Assembly (NCBI RefSeq): GCF_024623065.1
Contig: NZ_JANJZR010000016.1
Coordinates: 1 to 64,000 of the forward strand
Length of the DNA: 64,000 nucleotides
Direction: 5' to 3'
Source: Bacteroides acidifaciens
Lineage (GTDB): Bacteria > Bacteroidota > Bacteroidia > Bacteroidales > Bacteroidaceae
This document shows, piece by piece, positions 7,907 to 16,717 of the stretch. The notes beneath the pieces are model-generated. The model was not told where the DNA came from. It ran no database searches and worked only from the letters and a program-made list of their open reading frames with translations. Within the stretch, counting starts at the first letter, position 1, and every line of letters starts with the position of its first letter. Both the position numbers and the translations under genes were made by a program.

Positions 7907-10123
7907 TTAGAAGTAATATCCTAAATTCACAAAGCAACTTCCTTTGTCCGTCTGGTTGGAATATCCCAATGATATTTCCAACGGTCCGAAGATACTGTCC
8001 ATTCCATATCCTGCGCTGATACCGAATAATTGTTTGCCTTTCAATATATCGAAGAAATTACTATACGTCAGCCCGTAGTTACCCGTCAGTGTGAGGTAAT
8101 GAATGGCTCCCATACGTTGCCTGAACTTAACAGACGTGATCATAATGGTGTTATCCATCAATTCCAGGTTGGTAACCCCGGCAAACGGTAATTGCTGTGG
8201 AATATAAAAACCGGGTACGTCACCACCAATCGCGTTTTGCAGCGGATAAGGAAAATCTCTTCCAATCAGGATACGTCCGTAAATGGAGGGGATGACTGCG
8301 AAACGGCGGGTGATAGGAATGACGCTTGCCCATGAAGCACTTAATGCGGAGAATGGGGCATGGTCGTTGTATTGCGCCATGTTATCCGTATAGAGTGAAT
8401 AGGCGGCTTTGAAGTCACTACCTTTGGCGGGGAAATACCCCTTGTCATAAGTATTATACTGTACCTGCGCAAAATAACTTAGAAAATGTTCCGATTCTAC
8501 TTTCAGATCGGAGATTTCAGGTTTCTTGAACAGGAAATCCTTATACTTATAATATTCGAAACGAAGTCCTAGCCCGAAGCGGAAGTTCTTGTACCATACA
8601 TCAGAGAAACCGAATTCGGCTAAATGATATTTATAAGTAGTGTTATAGGCGCGGTTGCCTTCCTCGTATATGTTGATATCATTGTATTGAAACATGTACG
8701 AGAAGTTGAAATTACGCTGTTGTATCGGTTCGAGAGTATAGTCTATACGGGCGGCATATCGTTTCCCCAGTCGTCCGGTGAGGGACAGGCGGGAAGGAAT
8801 GTGGGTTTTGAGATCTGCCGTTGCGTTGAGTAGCAGAGACGCTATTTCTTCCGAATCGAAACGGATTCCCAGGTTGATTCTTCTCTCATATTTCTCTTGC
8901 AGCAGGAAGTTGAGCTGATAACCTTCGGGAGTGTCCGTCAATGTATAACTGGCACTGGAATAAGACTGGCTTCCGCGTAGCTGGAACAAAGCTTGTTCTA
9001 TCTGTTGGGTGGAGATATTGCTGTTTTCTTTCAGGTTACACTTCTTCATTAGCCATTTCTTGTCATCGGCTTCTACACCAGTGAACGAAATATCCGTCAC
9101 GTAGATAGTGCGTACATTGGATAAGGAAGAGTAGGGGCCGTGTTGTTTGGGGGTATAATCATCCGGTATTCCTATCTCCTTTTTCAGTGCAAGCAGGGAC
9201 TTCCATTGTGCCCTTGCAGCTTCTTCGCCTCTTCGCATCAACGTGTCAATGGCAGCGGGAGTGAAACTGGCGGAAGAATAGCCATCTACATTCACACGGA
9301 TGTAGGTATCTGTGAGATTTACATTCTTTTCATGGTTTGCCTGACAGGTAATATCCACAATCTGTCCTAGAATATCAGGGACACTATTTAGCTTGTCTGC
9401 CGGTTTCAAGGCGTTTTGTACATCTATTCCGATAATAATATCGGCTCCCATCGCTTTTGCGACATCTGCCGGGTAATTGTTGACAATACCACCGTCTACC
9501 AACACCATGTTATCTTGTCGCACCGGAGTGAATGCGCCGGGAATCGCCATGCTGGCACGCATGGCAGTAGAAAGTATCCCGTTCCGGAATATGATTTGCT
9601 TTCCGTTTACGATATCAGCCGCTACACAGGCAAAAGGTATAGGAAGTTTATTGAAGTCAATAGAGTCGTGATACCCCATTGTCAGATCCGAGAATAAGTT
9701 GGCAAGGTTCTGTCCTTTCATGAGTCCTCCCGAAGCTGCATCTTTAGGAGTTTTGGTGAAAGGGATGGATATGACGAATTTTTCAGAGCGCTCACGCTCG
9801 GTCAGTGACATGGCGCTTCGTTTGACACGGTCACTGAGCAGGAATGTCCAGTTTTGTTTCCGTACCATACTGTCCAGTTGCTCCGGCGTGTAGCCGATGG
9901 CGTATAGACCACCTACTATAGCACCCATACTGGTTCCTGCTATATAATCAATGGGGATGCCAGCTTCCTCAATCACTTTCAATGCTTTGATGTGCGCCAT
10001 TCCTTTGGCGCCGCCACCACTTAAAACCACTCCCACCTTTTTGCGTTGCTCCTGAGAATGCAAAGAAAAAGGAAATAAGATGCAGATTGATAAAACCAAT
10101 GTTGAAAAGATTTGTTTTTTCAT
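7907..10123 (-). CDS. Patatin-like phospholipase fused to Omp85-type beta-barrel
   Basis: 738 residues with an N-terminal signal peptide (ends near LHSQ), a patatin phospholipase domain (about 30-310), a POTRA-like linker (about 345-410) and a C-terminal surface-antigen/Omp85-type 16-strand barrel. The glycine-rich oxyanion loop is LSGGGAKGM, the nucleophile is Ser65 in GTSMG, and the catalytic Asp210 is in DGGIVNNYP. The architecture matches type Vd autotransporters such as PlpD of Pseudomonas; the barrel ends in an aromatic residue (VNLGYYF). It is a stand-alone gene, divergent from the RND operon and with its own TACATTTG promoter. Expected activity is phospholipase A1/A2 at the outer membrane; whether the patatin domain is displayed outside or kept in the periplasm is not visible. 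Confidence 0.9.
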   Translation of the reverse strand: MKKQIFSTLVLSICILFPFSLHSQEQRKKVGVVLSGGGAKGMAHIKALKVIEEAGIPIDYIAGTSMGAIVGGLYAIGYTPEQLDSMVRKQNWTFLLSDRVKRSAMSLTERERSEKFVISIPFTKTPKDAASGGLMKGQNLANLFSDLTMGYHDSIDFNKLPIPFACVAADIVNGKQIIFRNGILSTAMRASMAIPGAFTPVRQDNMVLVDGGIVNNYPADVAKAMGADIIIGIDVQNALKPADKLNSVPDILGQIVDITCQANHEKNVNLTDTYIRVNVDGYSSASFTPAAIDTLMRRGEEAARAQWKSLLALKKEIGIPDDYTPKQHGPYSSLSNVRTIYVTDISFTGVEADDKKWLMKKCNLKENSNISTQQIEQALFQLRGSQSYSSASYTLTDTPEGYQLNFLLQEKYERRINLGIRFDSEEIASLLLNATADLKTHIPSRLSLTGRLGKRYAARIDYTLEPIQQRNFNFSYMFQYNDINIYEEGNRAYNTTYKYHLAEFGFSDVWYKNFRFGLGLRFEYYKYKDFLFKKPEISDLKVESEHFLSYFAQVQYNTYDKGYFPAKGSDFKAAYSLYTDNMAQYNDHAPFSALSASWASVIPITRRFAVIPSIYGRILIGRDFPYPLQNAIGGDVPGFYIPQQLPFAGVTNLELMDNTIMITSVKFRQRMGAIHYLTLTGNYGLTYSNFFDILKGKQLFGISAGYGMDSIFGPLEISLGYSNQTDKGSCFVNLGYYF

Positions 10124-10155
10124 TAGGACACAGTCTAGTGTTATTTATTATAGTA

Positions 10156-10189
10156 CAAATGTAAGGCATAATTTGTTTAGTTGTTGAAA
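10156..10189 (-). promoter_or_regulatory. Promoter of the patatin gene
   Basis: On the minus strand TACATTTG (10156-10163) is a perfect TAnnTTTG -7 box, 33 bases from the start codon. A TTTC that could act as the -33 element lies at 10186-10189. The remainder of the 268-base divergent gap up to 10391 must hold the RND promoter, but I see no clear box for it. Confidence 0.55.
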
Positions 10190-10391
10190 TGGAAAGTAGA
10201 AAAAATGTTCTAAAAGTCGGAATTGTGGATTATTTCTACACCATACAGTGGATTTCCACACTTTCTGCAAAACGAAAGAATATCTAATGCTTTGATTTTA
10301 AGCAAATAATGCAGGTGACGCATTTTTGGTATATGAGTTGTAAATAAGGATATAGAACAAACATAAGTTAAATTAAATAATAAGATTCGAT

Positions 10392-11648
10392 ATGAGATTA
10401 TTCTTTTCGAAAAATGAGTTGAAACTGAGGAGAAAGAGAACCATTGCTGCTATTATGTGTATGGTAATTGTGTTGGGTATGTATTGGATACTGACCCGGC
10501 CTCAGAAGGTTGCGCCGGAAATGCCGACAGTCATTGTTGAACCGGTAGTGAAAGACGACGTAGAGATATATGGGGAATATGTGGGGCGTATTCGTGCCCA
10601 ACAGTTCGTCGAAGTACGTGCCCGTGTGGAAGGTTATCTGGAAAATATGCTTTTTGCCGAAGGTACATATGTCAATAAGAATCAGGTTTTGTTTGTAATC
10701 AATCAGGATCAGTATCGTGCCAAAGCAGATAAAGCTAGGGCGCAATTGAAAAAAGACGAGGCACAGGCTTTGAAAGCGGAACGTGATTTAAAGCGTATCC
10801 GTCCGTTGTTTGAGCAGAATGCTGCAAGCCAGTTGGACTTGGATAATGCGGAAGCTGCTTATGAAAGTGCCGAGGCAACAGTAGCCATGAGCGAGGCGGA
10901 TTTGGCACAGGCTGAACTGGAATTGGGGTATACCATTGTTCGTTCGCCCTTATCGGGACACATTAGTGAAAGAAATGTGGACTTGGGTACGTTAGTAGGT
11001 CCCGGAGGAAAATCATTGCTTGCTACTATTGTGAAAAGTGATACAGTGTTGGTGGATTTCAGTATGACAGCACTCGATTATCTGAAGAGTAAAGAACGAA
11101 ACATTAATTTGGGACTACAGGACCCCACTCGTTCCTGGCAGCCGAATATTACCATTACATTGGCAGATAATACCGTTTATCCGTTCAAGGGATATGTGGA
11201 TTTTGCCGAACCGCAGGTCGATCCTCAAACCGGAACTTTCTCTGTACGTGCAGAAATGCCGAACCCCAAACAAGTATTGTTGCCCGGACAATTTACAAAA
11301 GTAAAATTATTGCTGGATGTTCGTGAGGGTGCACTAGTTGTTCCGATGAAAGCCGTTACCATTGAAAAAGGTGGAGCATATATTTATACCATGCGCAAAG
11401 ATAATACGGTAGAGAAACGTTTTATCGAGTTAGGACCGGAAGTCGGGAATAATGTGGTGGTAGAACGAGGGCTGGCAGAAGGAGAAATGGTGGTTGCAGA
11501 AGGCTTCCATAAGTTGACTCCGGGCATGAAAGTACGGGTCAGCGAACCGAAAACCGAAGCTGGAGACAGTATTATTACGACAAAAAATGAAGTGACCGGA
11601 GTAAAAGAAAACATTGCCGGAACGAAGGATAACGTGAAAGGAGAATAA
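10392..11648 (+). CDS. RND efflux periplasmic adaptor subunit (AcrA/MexA type)
   Basis: 418 residues: a basic N-terminus followed by one hydrophobic anchor (about 18-36), then the membrane-fusion layout. There is a lipoyl/barrel-sandwich half (VEVRARVEGYLENMLFAEG), an alpha-hairpin (about 100-170, LFEQNAASQLDLDNAEAAYE), the second lipoyl half (TIVRSPLSGHISERNVDLG), and the beta-barrel and membrane-proximal domains (LLPGQFTKVKLLL). It links an inner-membrane RND pump to an outer-membrane channel. The pump gene starts three bases after its stop, so they form one operon. The substrate is unknown; AcrA/MexA relatives handle drugs, bile salts and detergents. The last 30 residues are a charged, low-complexity tail. 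Confidence 0.93.
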   Translation: MRLFFSKNELKLRRKRTIAAIMCMVIVLGMYWILTRPQKVAPEMPTVIVEPVVKDDVEIYGEYVGRIRAQQFVEVRARVEGYLENMLFAEGTYVNKNQVLFVINQDQYRAKADKARAQLKKDEAQALKAERDLKRIRPLFEQNAASQLDLDNAEAAYESAEATVAMSEADLAQAELELGYTIVRSPLSGHISERNVDLGTLVGPGGKSLLATIVKSDTVLVDFSMTALDYLKSKERNINLGLQDPTRSWQPNITITLADNTVYPFKGYVDFAEPQVDPQTGTFSVRAEMPNPKQVLLPGQFTKVKLLLDVREGALVVPMKAVTIEKGGAYIYTMRKDNTVEKRFIELGPEVGNNVVVERGLAEGEMVVAEGFHKLTPGMKVRVSEPKTEAGDSIITTKNEVTGVKENIAGTKDNVKGE

Positions 11649-11651
11649 ACG

Positions 11652-14600
11652 ATGAAAGTTACTTTTTTTATAGATAGGCCGGTCTTCTCGGCTGTAATCT
11701 CCATCGTGATTGTGATTGTCGGTGTGATTGGTCTGACAATGCTTCCGGTGGACCAATATCCGCAGATTACACCCCCGGTGGTGAAGATCAGTGCTTCCTA
11801 TCCGGGTGCCAGCGCACTTACCGTGTCGCAGGCGGTAGCCACTCCAATTGAGCAGGAAATCAATGGTACGCCGGGTATGCTTTATATGGAATCAAACAGT
11901 TCTAACTCCGGAGGTTTTTCGGCAACGGTCACTTTTGATGTATCTGCCGATCCGGACTTGGCAGCCGTTGAGATTCAAAACCGTGTGAAACTGGCGGAAT
12001 CCCGTCTGCCGGCGGAAGTCATTCAGAATGGTATTTCGGTAGAAAAACAGGCTCCCAGTCAGTTGATGACGCTTTGTTTGACTTCTACTGATCCGAAGTT
12101 CGACGAAATTTATTTGAGTAACTTTGCTACTATCAATGTGCTTGATGTGATTCGCCGTATTCCGGGGGTTGGACGTGTGTCGAACATCGGTAGCCGTTAC
12201 TATGCGATGCAGATATGGGCGCAGCCCGATAAACTGGCAAACTTCGGGTTGACTGTGCAGGATTTGCAGAATGCCTTGAAAGACCAGAACCGTGAATCGG
12301 CAGCCGGTGTATTGGGACAGCAGCCGGTGCAGGGGTTGGATATAACGATTCCTATTACGACTCAAGGACGTTTGTCTACCGTGGGGCAGTTTGAAGATAT
12401 CGTAGTGCGTGCCAATGCCAACGGGTCTATCATCCGGTTGAAAGACGTGGCGCGTGTATCGTTAGAGGCCTCTTCTTATAATACGGAGAGTGGTATCAAC
12501 GGTGAGAATGCTGCTGTGCTTGGCATTTATATGCTGCCGGGAGCAAATGCGATGGAAGTGGCCGAGAGGGTAAAAGAGGCTATGGATGAAATTAGTAAGA
12601 ATTTCCCGGAAGGATTGAGTTATGAGATTCCGTTCGATATGACGACTTATATTTCCGAATCTATACATGAAGTATATAAGACGTTGTTTGAAGCGTTGGT
12701 ATTGGTTGTGTTGGTGGTTTATCTATCCTTGCAGAGCTGGCGTGCGACGTTGATTCCGGTAGTAGCAGTACCTATTTCATTGATCGGTACTTTCGGATTC
12801 ATGTTGATTTTCGGTTTCTCGCTCAATATACTGACATTGCTCGGATTGATTCTTGCCATCGGTATTGTGGTGGATGATGCGATTGTGGTGGTGGAAGGCG
12901 TGGAACATATCATGGAAACGGAAAAACTGAGTCCATACGAAGCAACGAAGAAAGCGATGAACGGACTTGCCAGTGCTTTGATTGCTACTTCGTTGGTATT
13001 GGCGGCGGTGTTTGTTCCGGTTAGTTTCCTAAGCGGGATTACGGGACAGTTGTACCGCCAGTTTACGGTGACGATTGTAGTGTCCGTACTTATCTCTACG
13101 GTAGTGGCTCTGACATTGAGCCCAGTGATGTGTTCATTGATTTTGAAGCCGAATAATGGAAAGAAAAAGAATATCGTTTTCCGGAAAATTAATGAATGGT
13201 TGGGCATCGGTAGCAATAAATATGTAGCTGCCGTGGCTCGTACAATCAAACATCCCCGCCGGGTTTTGAGTGCTTTTGGTATGGTTTTGATTGCTATTAT
13301 GCTGATTCACCGGATTATTCCGACCAGTTTCTTGCCTGTGGAAGATCAGGGATATTTCAAGATTGAATTGGAACTGCCGGAGGGAGCTACTTTGGAACGT
13401 ACCCGTATCGTAACAGAACGTGCCATTGCTTATTTGGAAAAGAATCCATATATTGAATATATACAGAACGTAACGGGAAGTAGTCCGCGTATCGGAAGTA
13501 ACCAGGGACGTGCTGAACTGACGGTAATTCTGAAACCTTGGGAAGAGCGGAAGAACACCACTATTGAGAAGATTATGGATACGGTGGAAAAACATTTGAG
13601 TGAATATCCCGAATGTAAAGTCTACCTGTCCACTCCTCCGGTTATTCCGGGGCTGGGTAGCTCGGGAGGTTTTGAAATGCAATTGGAAGCCCGTGGAGAA
13701 GCCACTTTCGATAATTTGGTAGACGCGGCAGATACATTGATGTACTACGCATCCAAACGCAAGGAATTAGCCGGACTGTCATCTTCCTTGCAATCGGAAA
13801 TACCGCAACTCTATTTCGATGTAGACCGTGACAAAGTAAAGATGCTGGGCGTGCCACTGGCTGATGTGTTCTCTACCATGAAAGCTTATACCGGTTCGGT
13901 GTATGTGAACGACTTTAATATGTTCAACCGTATATATAAGGTTTACATTCAGGCGGAAGCTCCTTACCGGGAACATAAGGATAATATCAATCTGTTCTTC
14001 GTGAAAGCCTCCAATGGAGCGATGGTACCGTTGACTTCTTTAGGAAATGCCTCCTATACCACAGGACCGGGAAGTATTAAACGTTTCAATATGTTTACTA
14101 CAGCCGTAATTCGTGGAGCAGCTGCACAGGGATATAGTTCCGGACAAGCGATGGAAATCATGGAGCAGATAGCCCGTGACCATCTTCCCGATAATATCGG
14201 TCTTGAATGGAGTGGTCTTTCTTATCAGGAGAAACAGGCGGGAGGTCAGACAGGTATGGTGATGGCATTGGTGTTCCTATTCGTATTCCTCTTCCTTGCT
14301 GCGCAATACGAAAGTTGGACAGTACCTATTGCCGTGTTGCTCTCTTTACCTGTTGCCGCTTTGGGAGCTTATCTGGGAGTCTGGGTTTGCGGATTGGAGA
14401 ACGATGTCTATTTCCAGATTGGTCTGGTAATGTTGGTGGGACTTGCTGCCAAGAATGCGATTTTGATTGTAGAGTTTGCAAAAGTACAGGTCGATAAAGG
14501 TGAAGACTTGGTGCAGTCGGCTATCTACGCAGCCAAATTGCGTTTCCGTCCGATTCTGATGACCTCTCTCGCATTCGTACTTGGTATGCTTCCGATGGTA

Positions 14601-14759
14601 TTGGCAAGTGGTCCCGGGTCGGCAAGCCGGCAGGCAATCGGTACAGGTGTATTTTTCGGAATGATATTTGCCATTGTGTTTGGTATCATTCTTGTGCCGT
14701 TCTTCTTTGTGATGGTATATAAAACAAAGTCGAAAATCTTAAAATATAAGAAATCATGA
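11652..14759 (+). CDS. RND multidrug efflux pump, inner-membrane subunit (AcrB/MexB type)
   Basis: 1035 residues, the usual length for hydrophobe/amphiphile efflux-1 pumps. Signatures are the N-terminal FFIDRPVFSAVISIVIVIVG helix, the large periplasmic loop (YPGASALTVSQAVATPIEQEINGTPGMLYM), the paired TM4 aspartates in GIVVDDAIVVVEGVEHIM that relay protons, and a duplicated second half with VGLAAKNAILIVEFAK and a periplasmic porter domain. It exports amphiphilic compounds through a trimeric complex with the adaptor upstream and the channel downstream. Its stop overlaps the ATG of the channel gene by four bases (ATGA), which indicates translational coupling. The substrate cannot be read. Confidence 0.95.
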   Translation: MKVTFFIDRPVFSAVISIVIVIVGVIGLTMLPVDQYPQITPPVVKISASYPGASALTVSQAVATPIEQEINGTPGMLYMESNSSNSGGFSATVTFDVSADPDLAAVEIQNRVKLAESRLPAEVIQNGISVEKQAPSQLMTLCLTSTDPKFDEIYLSNFATINVLDVIRRIPGVGRVSNIGSRYYAMQIWAQPDKLANFGLTVQDLQNALKDQNRESAAGVLGQQPVQGLDITIPITTQGRLSTVGQFEDIVVRANANGSIIRLKDVARVSLEASSYNTESGINGENAAVLGIYMLPGANAMEVAERVKEAMDEISKNFPEGLSYEIPFDMTTYISESIHEVYKTLFEALVLVVLVVYLSLQSWRATLIPVVAVPISLIGTFGFMLIFGFSLNILTLLGLILAIGIVVDDAIVVVEGVEHIMETEKLSPYEATKKAMNGLASALIATSLVLAAVFVPVSFLSGITGQLYRQFTVTIVVSVLISTVVALTLSPVMCSLILKPNNGKKKNIVFRKINEWLGIGSNKYVAAVARTIKHPRRVLSAFGMVLIAIMLIHRIIPTSFLPVEDQGYFKIELELPEGATLERTRIVTERAIAYLEKNPYIEYIQNVTGSSPRIGSNQGRAELTVILKPWEERKNTTIEKIMDTVEKHLSEYPECKVYLSTPPVIPGLGSSGGFEMQLEARGEATFDNLVDAADTLMYYASKRKELAGLSSSLQSEIPQLYFDVDRDKVKMLGVPLADVFSTMKAYTGSVYVNDFNMFNRIYKVYIQAEAPYREHKDNINLFFVKASNGAMVPLTSLGNASYTTGPGSIKRFNMFTTAVIRGAAAQGYSSGQAMEIMEQIARDHLPDNIGLEWSGLSYQEKQAGGQTGMVMALVFLFVFLFLAAQYESWTVPIAVLLSLPVAALGAYLGVWVCGLENDVYFQIGLVMLVGLAAKNAILIVEFAKVQVDKGEDLVQSAIYAAKLRFRPILMTSLAFVLGMLPMVLASGPGSASRQAIGTGVFFGMIFAIVFGIILVPFFFVMVYKTKSKILKYKKS

Positions 14760-16129
14760 AACGAAAGAAACTATATATTGCCGTTTTATTACTGGCAGGA
14801 GTCTTGACTTCCTGCAAGATAGGAAAAAGCTATGTCCGTCCCGACCTTCATCTGCCCGATAGCTTGGCGCAGCATCAGGATTCTGTCAGCTTCGGCGACC
14901 AGGATTGGCGGGACATATACACGGATGCAACCTTACAGAACTTGATAGAACGTGCACTGGATCATAATAAGGATATGTTGATTGCCGCTGCCCGTGTACA
15001 GGAAATGGCTGCGCAGAAACGAATCTCTACTGCGGCACTGCTACCGGATATTAAAGGGAAGGTGACTGCAGAACGTGAATTGGAGAATCATGGGGGAGAT
15101 GCCTTTAAAAAGTCGGAAACCTTTGAAGCTCAGTTTTTGGTCTCATGGGAACTCGATCTTTGGGGAAATCTGCGTTGGGCGCGTTCCGCCAGTATTGCCG
15201 AATACCTGCAATCCATAGAAGCGCAACGGGCACTTAGGATGACGATTGTAGCCGAGGTGGCACAGGCTTATTATGAATTGGTGGCTTTGGATACGGAACT
15301 GGATATTGTAAAACAAACATTAAAAGCCCGTGAAGAAGGAGTCCGCCTGGCACGCATCCGTTTTGAAGGGGGATTGACTTCGGAGACTTCTTACCGTCAG
15401 TCACAAGTGGAATTGGCACGTACGGCAACATTGGTGCCGGACTTGGAACGTAAAATCTCTTTGAAAGAAAACGATATTGCTTTTCTTGCAGGGGAGTATC
15501 CTAACAAGATAGCCCGTTCCCGCTTGCTTCGGGAGTTCAATTCTCCCCAAACGCTACCGGTAGGTTTACCGTCCACTTTGTTGGAACGTCGTCCCGATAT
15601 CCGTCAGGCGGAACAGAAATTGATTGCCGCCAATGCGAAAGTAGGAGTGGCTTATACGAATATGTTCCCACGTCTGGCACTGACCGGTGGTTTCGGTACG
15701 GAGAGCACTTCTCTGTCCAGCCTTTTGAAATCTCCCTATGCTGTTATGGAAGGAGCTCTGCTGACTCCTATCTTTGGTTGGGGGAAGAACCGTGCGGCAC
15801 TGAAAGCGAAGAAAGCGGCTTATGAAGCCGAAGTACACAATTATGAGAAATCCGTATTGCAAGCCTTTAAGGAGACACGTAACGCAATTGTTAATTTCAA
15901 CAAGATAAAAGAAGTGTATGAACTTCGTGCCAACCTTGAACGTTCGGCGAAGAGCTATATGGACCTTGCGCAACTTCAATACATCAACGGTGTCATCAAT
16001 TATCTGGATGTGTTGGATGCCCAACGTGGATACTTTGACGCACAGATAGGTCTGAGCAATGCGATTCGTGACGAGTTGATTACTGTCGTACAACTTTATA
16101 AAGCGCTTGGCGGTGGTTGGAAACAATAG
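14756..16129 (+). CDS. Outer-membrane efflux channel, NodT/OprM family lipoprotein
   Basis: 457 residues; a lipobox (GVLTSC, Cys20) makes it an acylated OprM-type channel. Two outer-membrane-efflux-protein repeats of long coiled-coil helices and barrel strands are visible (about 60-240 and 270-450). Motifs include WELDLWGNLRWARSAS, LLERRPDIRQAEQKLIAANAKVGVAYTNMFPRLALTGG and the C-terminal YINGVINYLDVLDAQRGYFDAQIGLS. It completes the tripartite RND operon; its ATG overlaps the pump stop. A hairpin 24 bases after the stop probably ends the transcript. Confidence 0.95.
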   Translation: MKRKKLYIAVLLLAGVLTSCKIGKSYVRPDLHLPDSLAQHQDSVSFGDQDWRDIYTDATLQNLIERALDHNKDMLIAAARVQEMAAQKRISTAALLPDIKGKVTAERELENHGGDAFKKSETFEAQFLVSWELDLWGNLRWARSASIAEYLQSIEAQRALRMTIVAEVAQAYYELVALDTELDIVKQTLKAREEGVRLARIRFEGGLTSETSYRQSQVELARTATLVPDLERKISLKENDIAFLAGEYPNKIARSRLLREFNSPQTLPVGLPSTLLERRPDIRQAEQKLIAANAKVGVAYTNMFPRLALTGGFGTESTSLSSLLKSPYAVMEGALLTPIFGWGKNRAALKAKKAAYEAEVHNYEKSVLQAFKETRNAIVNFNKIKEVYELRANLERSAKSYMDLAQLQYINGVINYLDVLDAQRGYFDAQIGLSNAIRDELITVVQLYKALGGGWKQ

Positions 16130-16153
16130 CTTTTGACTTGTTTTTTTGAGGGA

Positions 16154-16192
16154 ATAATGCAGTGATGTGCTTTTGGGCTATCACTGCATTAT
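16154..16192 (+). terminator. Perfect 13-bp hairpin after the efflux operon
   Basis: ATAATGCAGTGAT pairs perfectly with ATCACTGCATTAT around a 13-base loop. No T run follows on the plus strand, so termination is plausible but not certain. It is the first of several palindromes in the 588-base gene-free stretch from 16130 to 16717. Confidence 0.5.
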
Positions 16193-16270
16193 ATGTTTAG
16201 AAAGGGGGAAACGACAGTAGCCTTACGTAGAAACTGTTAACAGTTGAACTTTTGGCTATTAACGAAAAAC

Positions 16271-16322
16271 TTCCTTCCTATTAAGTGTAAACTTCCTTCG
16301 GATAGGAAGGAAACTTTTTTTT
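16271..16322 (+). terminator. Intrinsic terminator-like stem with long T run
   Basis: TTCCTTCCTAT (16271-16281) pairs with ATAGGAAGGAA (16302-16312), an 11-bp stem with a 20-base loop followed by AC and ten T. This is the best plus-strand terminator after the RND operon, about 140 bases from the last stop. Confidence 0.65.
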
Positions 16323-16344
16323 CATTCGATGAAAACTATAAATG

Positions 16345-16422
16345 AAGGCTTTGATTATATAATTGCAAGTTGCGTTTTTATAATCAAAGCCTTTGTTTTT
16401 ATAAACGAAGCTTGCAATTATA
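16345..16422. repeat. Two interlocked perfect inverted repeats (A-B-A'-B')
   Basis: AAGGCTTTGATTATA (16345-16359) matches its complement TATAATCAAAGCCTT at 16379-16393. TATAATTGCAAG (16358-16369) matches CTTGCAATTATA at 16411-16422. Because the arms alternate, only one stem can form as a simple hairpin; the other would be a pseudoknot or an alternative fold. Direct copies of GTTTTTATAA also occur between the arms. Function unknown. Confidence 0.65.
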
Positions 16423-16613
16423 GATTATAATTAATGAAAAATATGTTTATATGCTGATAATAATAAGTTTACAATTAATGAAAGAGAACTTTTCTATTAA
16501 TGGAAGAGAAGTTGGCTGTTAAGACCCTGTTCTTCATCTTTTGCCCGACACTGTTTGGAGATTTGCTTTCGAGTATATTTTCTGTTTATGTGAGGAACAT
16601 TATAATTTTATCC

Positions 16614-16621
16614 TATCTTTA
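16614..16621 (+). promoter_or_regulatory. Candidate -7 box for the beta-propeller gene
   Basis: TATCTTTA is one mismatch from TAnnTTTG and lies 97 bases before the start of the propeller gene; TTTATG at about 16585 could be the -33 element. Its position inside the spurious 72-residue ORF argues that this stretch is noncoding leader. Confidence 0.35.
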
Positions 16622-16717
16622 CCTCGCTTCTTCCGGTGTGCTATTGAGCATCAAATATAGAAAAAGCAAAAAGTGTTTATCCAGTATTTATCTAAAAGCA
16701 AAGACTGTTTCTGAATA

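Larger units (their letters stand above)
16256..16521. repeat. Palindrome-dense noncoding block with 22-base periodic repeats
   Basis: Within about 270 bases: two tandem copies of a 21-22-base unit (16256-16276 and 16278-16298, both CTATTAA...ACTTCCTT); a terminator-like stem (16271-16312); TTTTCAT-TCG-ATGAAAA (16319-16335); two interlocked inverted repeats (16345-16422); and a second 22-base tandem pair (16478-16521, ATGAAAGAGAACTTTTCTA then ATGGAAGAGAAGTTGGCTG) related to the first. A perfect AACTGTTAACAGTT lies just upstream at 16232-16245. I recognise no named element and no convincing gene here. Confidence 0.6.
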
